A stretch of DNA of 18,441 nucleotides from Pseudomonas sp. (GTDB lineage: Bacteria; Pseudomonadota; Gammaproteobacteria; Pseudomonadales; Pseudomonadaceae), in the NCBI GenBank assembly GCA_003525045.1, contig DQGF01000494.1:1-18441 (forward strand). The letters run 5' to 3'. The translations under genes were made by a program, and so were the position numbers. The notes under the pieces are model-generated. The model was not told the origin of the DNA and did no database searches. It saw only the letters and a list, made by a program, of their open reading frames with translations. Shown here piece by piece: positions 16,468 to 18,441 of this stretch. Positions within the stretch are counted from its first letter, which is position 1, and each line of letters starts with the position of its first letter.

Positions 16468-16667
16468 ACGTCAGCATCCTTACATGGCCAGCCGGGCCGC
16501 AATGCCCTCTTTGCCCTTCGTAACGGAAAGCTGGTCCAAGGTGACCCAGCCAAACTTTATTGAGGGCAGTCTTGCATGCGAGCTCGCTGGGTAATTGGGA
16601 ACACAATAATTGTTCAGATTCGTGACACAGCAGGCGTCGTTCCTCGTCCCGTCTTAAACGCCGGACA
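16468..16667 (-). promoter_or_regulatory. pgaA leader and promoter region
   Basis: About 200 bases between the upstream gene's terminator and pgaA. They should hold the operon promoter, but no convincing -35/-10 pair with proper spacing was found. An 11-bp perfect palindrome, ACAATAATTGT (16603-16613), set in an AT-rich patch, is the best operator or core-promoter candidate. Confidence 0.4.
16474..16485 (-). promoter_or_regulatory. Candidate RsmA/CsrA site over the pgaA ribosome binding site
   Basis: The leader RNA reads AUGUAAGGAUGC here, matching the CsrA consensus RUACARGGAUGU at 9 of 12 positions including the whole core AAGGAUG. The AAGGA is also the Shine-Dalgarno sequence, so a bound Rsm protein would block translation. 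E. coli pgaA is known to be repressed by CsrA in this way. A second GGA occurs upstream in CUUGGACC. Confidence 0.5.
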
Positions 16668-16708
16668 GCAAAACGCCCGACGTCTGCGTAGTGCAGAGGC
16701 CGGGCGTT
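16668..16708 (-). terminator. Intrinsic terminator of the DUF945 gene
   Basis: AACGCCCG (16672-16679) pairs with CGGGCGTT (16701-16708), and an inner TCTGC/GCAGA stem extends the hairpin. On the minus strand it is followed by TTTT (16670-16673). It lies 20 bases beyond the stop of the DUF945 gene and separates it from pgaA. Confidence 0.8.
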
Positions 16709-16727
16709 CGGTGTGTAAGCCCCGGTT

Positions 16728-18233
16728 TTACTGGATGGAGCCAGTACCCCCAAGTTTACTCATCACGAAGCCGGCAAACTCTTCGACGGTCATTTTCTGC
16801 CCGTTGAACTCCACCTGGTTGTTAGCGTAGTGCAGTTTGGTGACGATGCTACTGCCTTCGAGTTTTGCGAGCTGGGTACCGACCGCCATGCTGCCGAACA
16901 TGTCGGCGGTGGCGGTGGCCTGGTCGGCAATGAGTTTGGCGTCGGTCTGACCGTCGATTTGCCCCTGGACGCTAAGCAAATCAACGAGCATGGGCTTGGA
17001 CACCTGCAGATTGAAGTCCAGCAGGGCGATCAGTTGTCGGGTCAGTTGATCCGGTGGCAAGTCCATGGACTTTGGCTTGGTCAGGTCGAGCACCAGATTG
17101 GCGCGGCTTTCACCGTTGGTGGTGTGGAACGACAGATTCTCCAGGGCAACTTGCGGACCGGCGGCCAGCAGTTTCTCCAGGCCGGCTTTGACCTGGGCCT
17201 CTTCGGCCGGGGTCAGGACCAGTTCCGGCACGGGCTGACCGGCGGCAGCGGCCTCGGCGGCGGCTTTCTCGTAAGGTTGCAGTTTGGTCTGGTAAATCTG
17301 CACCAGCGACAGGGTCGCCGGGATGTCGAGGTTCTTCAGGCTCATGGCCATTTGCGCAGAGCCGACCGTCTGGCCGTTGAAGGACACTTCGCCAACCTTG
17401 TAATCGGCACGCCCTGAAGCGCTGGTGCCCGATTCCTCGGTCTTGTTCTTCATTTCAAATTTCTTCAAACCCAGTATCGACTGCCTGGCGCCGAAGGTGG
17501 TTTTACTGTCGGTCAGCTCAAGGGTGTTCTCGCCGGTGTAGTAGCCGTAGGTGCTTTTTTCCAGGTTGCTGGCCAGGGTCAGGCCGTTCAGTTCAACCTT
17601 CACCGGCGTCTGATCTTCAGCCACTGTGGACAGCGTCAGGCTGTTCATGTAGCCGTTGGCCTTGACCTTCTGCGCCTGGGCGCTGGCAGCGACGTCGAGG
17701 TTGAGGCCGGAAAAACTCAGGTTGGACTTGCCATCCAGCGCCATGTCCAGCGGCAGCATTTGCAAGGTGCCACTGGTGGAATTGTCGTAGCCGATGTTAA
17801 CCACGCCCGTGAGCGGCGATTTGTCCTTGGCAGCGACGAACCATTTTTCGGTGGCCGGGGTCCTTTCCAGCTCGTAATGACTGGTGGCCATGACCGGAAG
17901 CCACTTCAGCGACACCAGGCGCGAAAACGGCAGCGGACCATGTTCAATGTGATCGACGAATAATAGTTCTGCCGGTGCTTCGCCGAACATCTCGCCTTCG
18001 CCCTTGAGGCGATAGTGCGCGGTGCTGCTGAATACATTGCGCTCCAGCGACACCAGCTCCAGGGACGCCGTGCCGTTGGAACCCACCAGCGCAGCCTGCA
18101 ATTCCTTGTTGGCGTCGGCGATCGAAGTGTTGAGCACGCCTTCGAGCTTGGTACCGGTGTACCAGGCACCGCCGGCACTGATTGCACCGATGGCGACGAC
18201 AATTCCCAGAAGCACGCCTGCTGATTTATTCAT
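16728..18233 (-). CDS. YdgA-like DUF945 protein
   Basis: A 501-residue protein of the YdgA/DUF945 family, whose function is not established. An N-terminal hydrophobic segment (about 6-24, GVLLGIVVAIGAISAGG) serves as an uncleaved anchor or a signal, followed by the family's opening pattern WYTGTKLEGVL. The rest is a long beta-rich periplasmic region, with an Ala/Pro/Glu helical insert near 320-350 (EKAAAEAAAAGQPVPE). The C-terminus (NNQVEFNGQKMTVEEF) matches the usual family ending. The ATG at 18231-18233 has only a weak GGGTA upstream. It stands alone, with its own terminator, and its proximity to pgaA does not imply a role in PNAG export. Confidence 0.88.
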   Translation of the reverse strand: MNKSAGVLLGIVVAIGAISAGGAWYTGTKLEGVLNTSIADANKELQAALVGSNGTASLELVSLERNVFSSTAHYRLKGEGEMFGEAPAELLFVDHIEHGPLPFSRLVSLKWLPVMATSHYELERTPATEKWFVAAKDKSPLTGVVNIGYDNSTSGTLQMLPLDMALDGKSNLSFSGLNLDVAASAQAQKVKANGYMNSLTLSTVAEDQTPVKVELNGLTLASNLEKSTYGYYTGENTLELTDSKTTFGARQSILGLKKFEMKNKTEESGTSASGRADYKVGEVSFNGQTVGSAQMAMSLKNLDIPATLSLVQIYQTKLQPYEKAAAEAAAAGQPVPELVLTPAEEAQVKAGLEKLLAAGPQVALENLSFHTTNGESRANLVLDLTKPKSMDLPPDQLTRQLIALLDFNLQVSKPMLVDLLSVQGQIDGQTDAKLIADQATATADMFGSMAVGTQLAKLEGSSIVTKLHYANNQVEFNGQKMTVEEFAGFVMSKLGGTGSIQ

Positions 18234-18421
18234 GAATTACCCAGTCAATGTCCGTTGTTGAAGGTGTGGTCGTCTTCCCTGAACCCTTGATGGGTTACGG
18301 CTCGACTCCGCTAAAAGTGGGGTGGAGATTAGCATCAGGCGCACTGGGCGACCCAATGATTAAAGGTGAAAGAGTGTCTATGGACCGTATGCCACGGTCG
18401 AGGGTTTCGGCGAACATGAAA

Positions 18422-18441
18422 TCGCCTTCGCGGGCAAGCCT
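18422..18441. repeat. Start of a REP element, cut by the window edge
   Basis: The last 20 bases, TCGCCTTCGCGGGCAAGCCT, match the inner half of a common Pseudomonas REP, which normally continues to a GTAG-type head. The rest is outside the window. The 18234-18421 stretch before it holds no gene; AACCC (18282-18286) and GGGTT (18292-18296) form a small inverted repeat upstream of the DUF945 gene. Confidence 0.6.

Noticed and set aside
1..18441. CRISPR array, prophage or transposase gene
   Set aside because: No regularly spaced repeats and no integrase, transposase or phage structural proteins were seen on either strand.

Overview
The window looks like chromosome of a fluorescent Pseudomonas (P. 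fluorescens group). The GC-rich coding style, the typical Pseudomonas REP/REPIN repeats near 5164-5269, 10003-10080 and the right edge, the gabD gene and the pgaABCD layout all fit. This assignment is by recognition; no database search was possible.

Layout. (1) 1-934: the 5' two thirds of gabD on the minus strand. (2) 1284-1408: a tRNA-Arg(CCG) with its terminator. (3) 1576-5163: an accessory segment beside the tRNA. It holds a rhuM-family gene broken by three separate one-base losses and a RES-domain gene without a usable start. It also holds an AT-rich minus-strand group: a LprI-like secreted protein, a small lipoprotein and a two-helix membrane protein. No integrase or attachment repeat was found. 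(4) 5164-5269: a REPIN. (5) 5296-7654, minus strand: a stress/envelope regulatory locus of vWA lipoprotein, ECF-like sigma factor, membrane anti-sigma factor and a small acidic protein. The vWA and sigma genes are damaged: the middle and end of the vWA gene and the start of the sigma gene are missing, with a short vWA fragment left between two apparent deletion joints. The anti-sigma gene is intact. (6) 7743-8303 and 8443-9972: a divergent pair, a secreted YbhB/YbcL (PEBP) protein and a Rieske plus FAD reductase of the AIF-like family. (7) 10003-10080: a near-perfect REPIN between convergent genes. (8) 10099-16467, minus strand: complete pgaABCD for poly-beta-1,6-N-acetylglucosamine (PNAG), with catalytic residues at nearly the same positions as in the E. 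coli proteins. (9) 16728-18233, minus strand: a YdgA-like DUF945 protein, ended by an intrinsic terminator.

How the genes work together. PgaC/PgaD polymerise PNAG at the inner membrane, PgaB partly deacetylates it in the periplasm, and PgaA exports it through the outer membrane. The pgaA ribosome binding site lies inside a sequence resembling an RsmA/CsrA site, so translational repression is likely. Nothing in the window is convincingly a new system. The most unusual features are the eroded vWA-sigma locus, the decayed rhuM/RES pair, and the unassigned envelope trio at 3296-4746 with perfect inverted repeats in two of its leaders.
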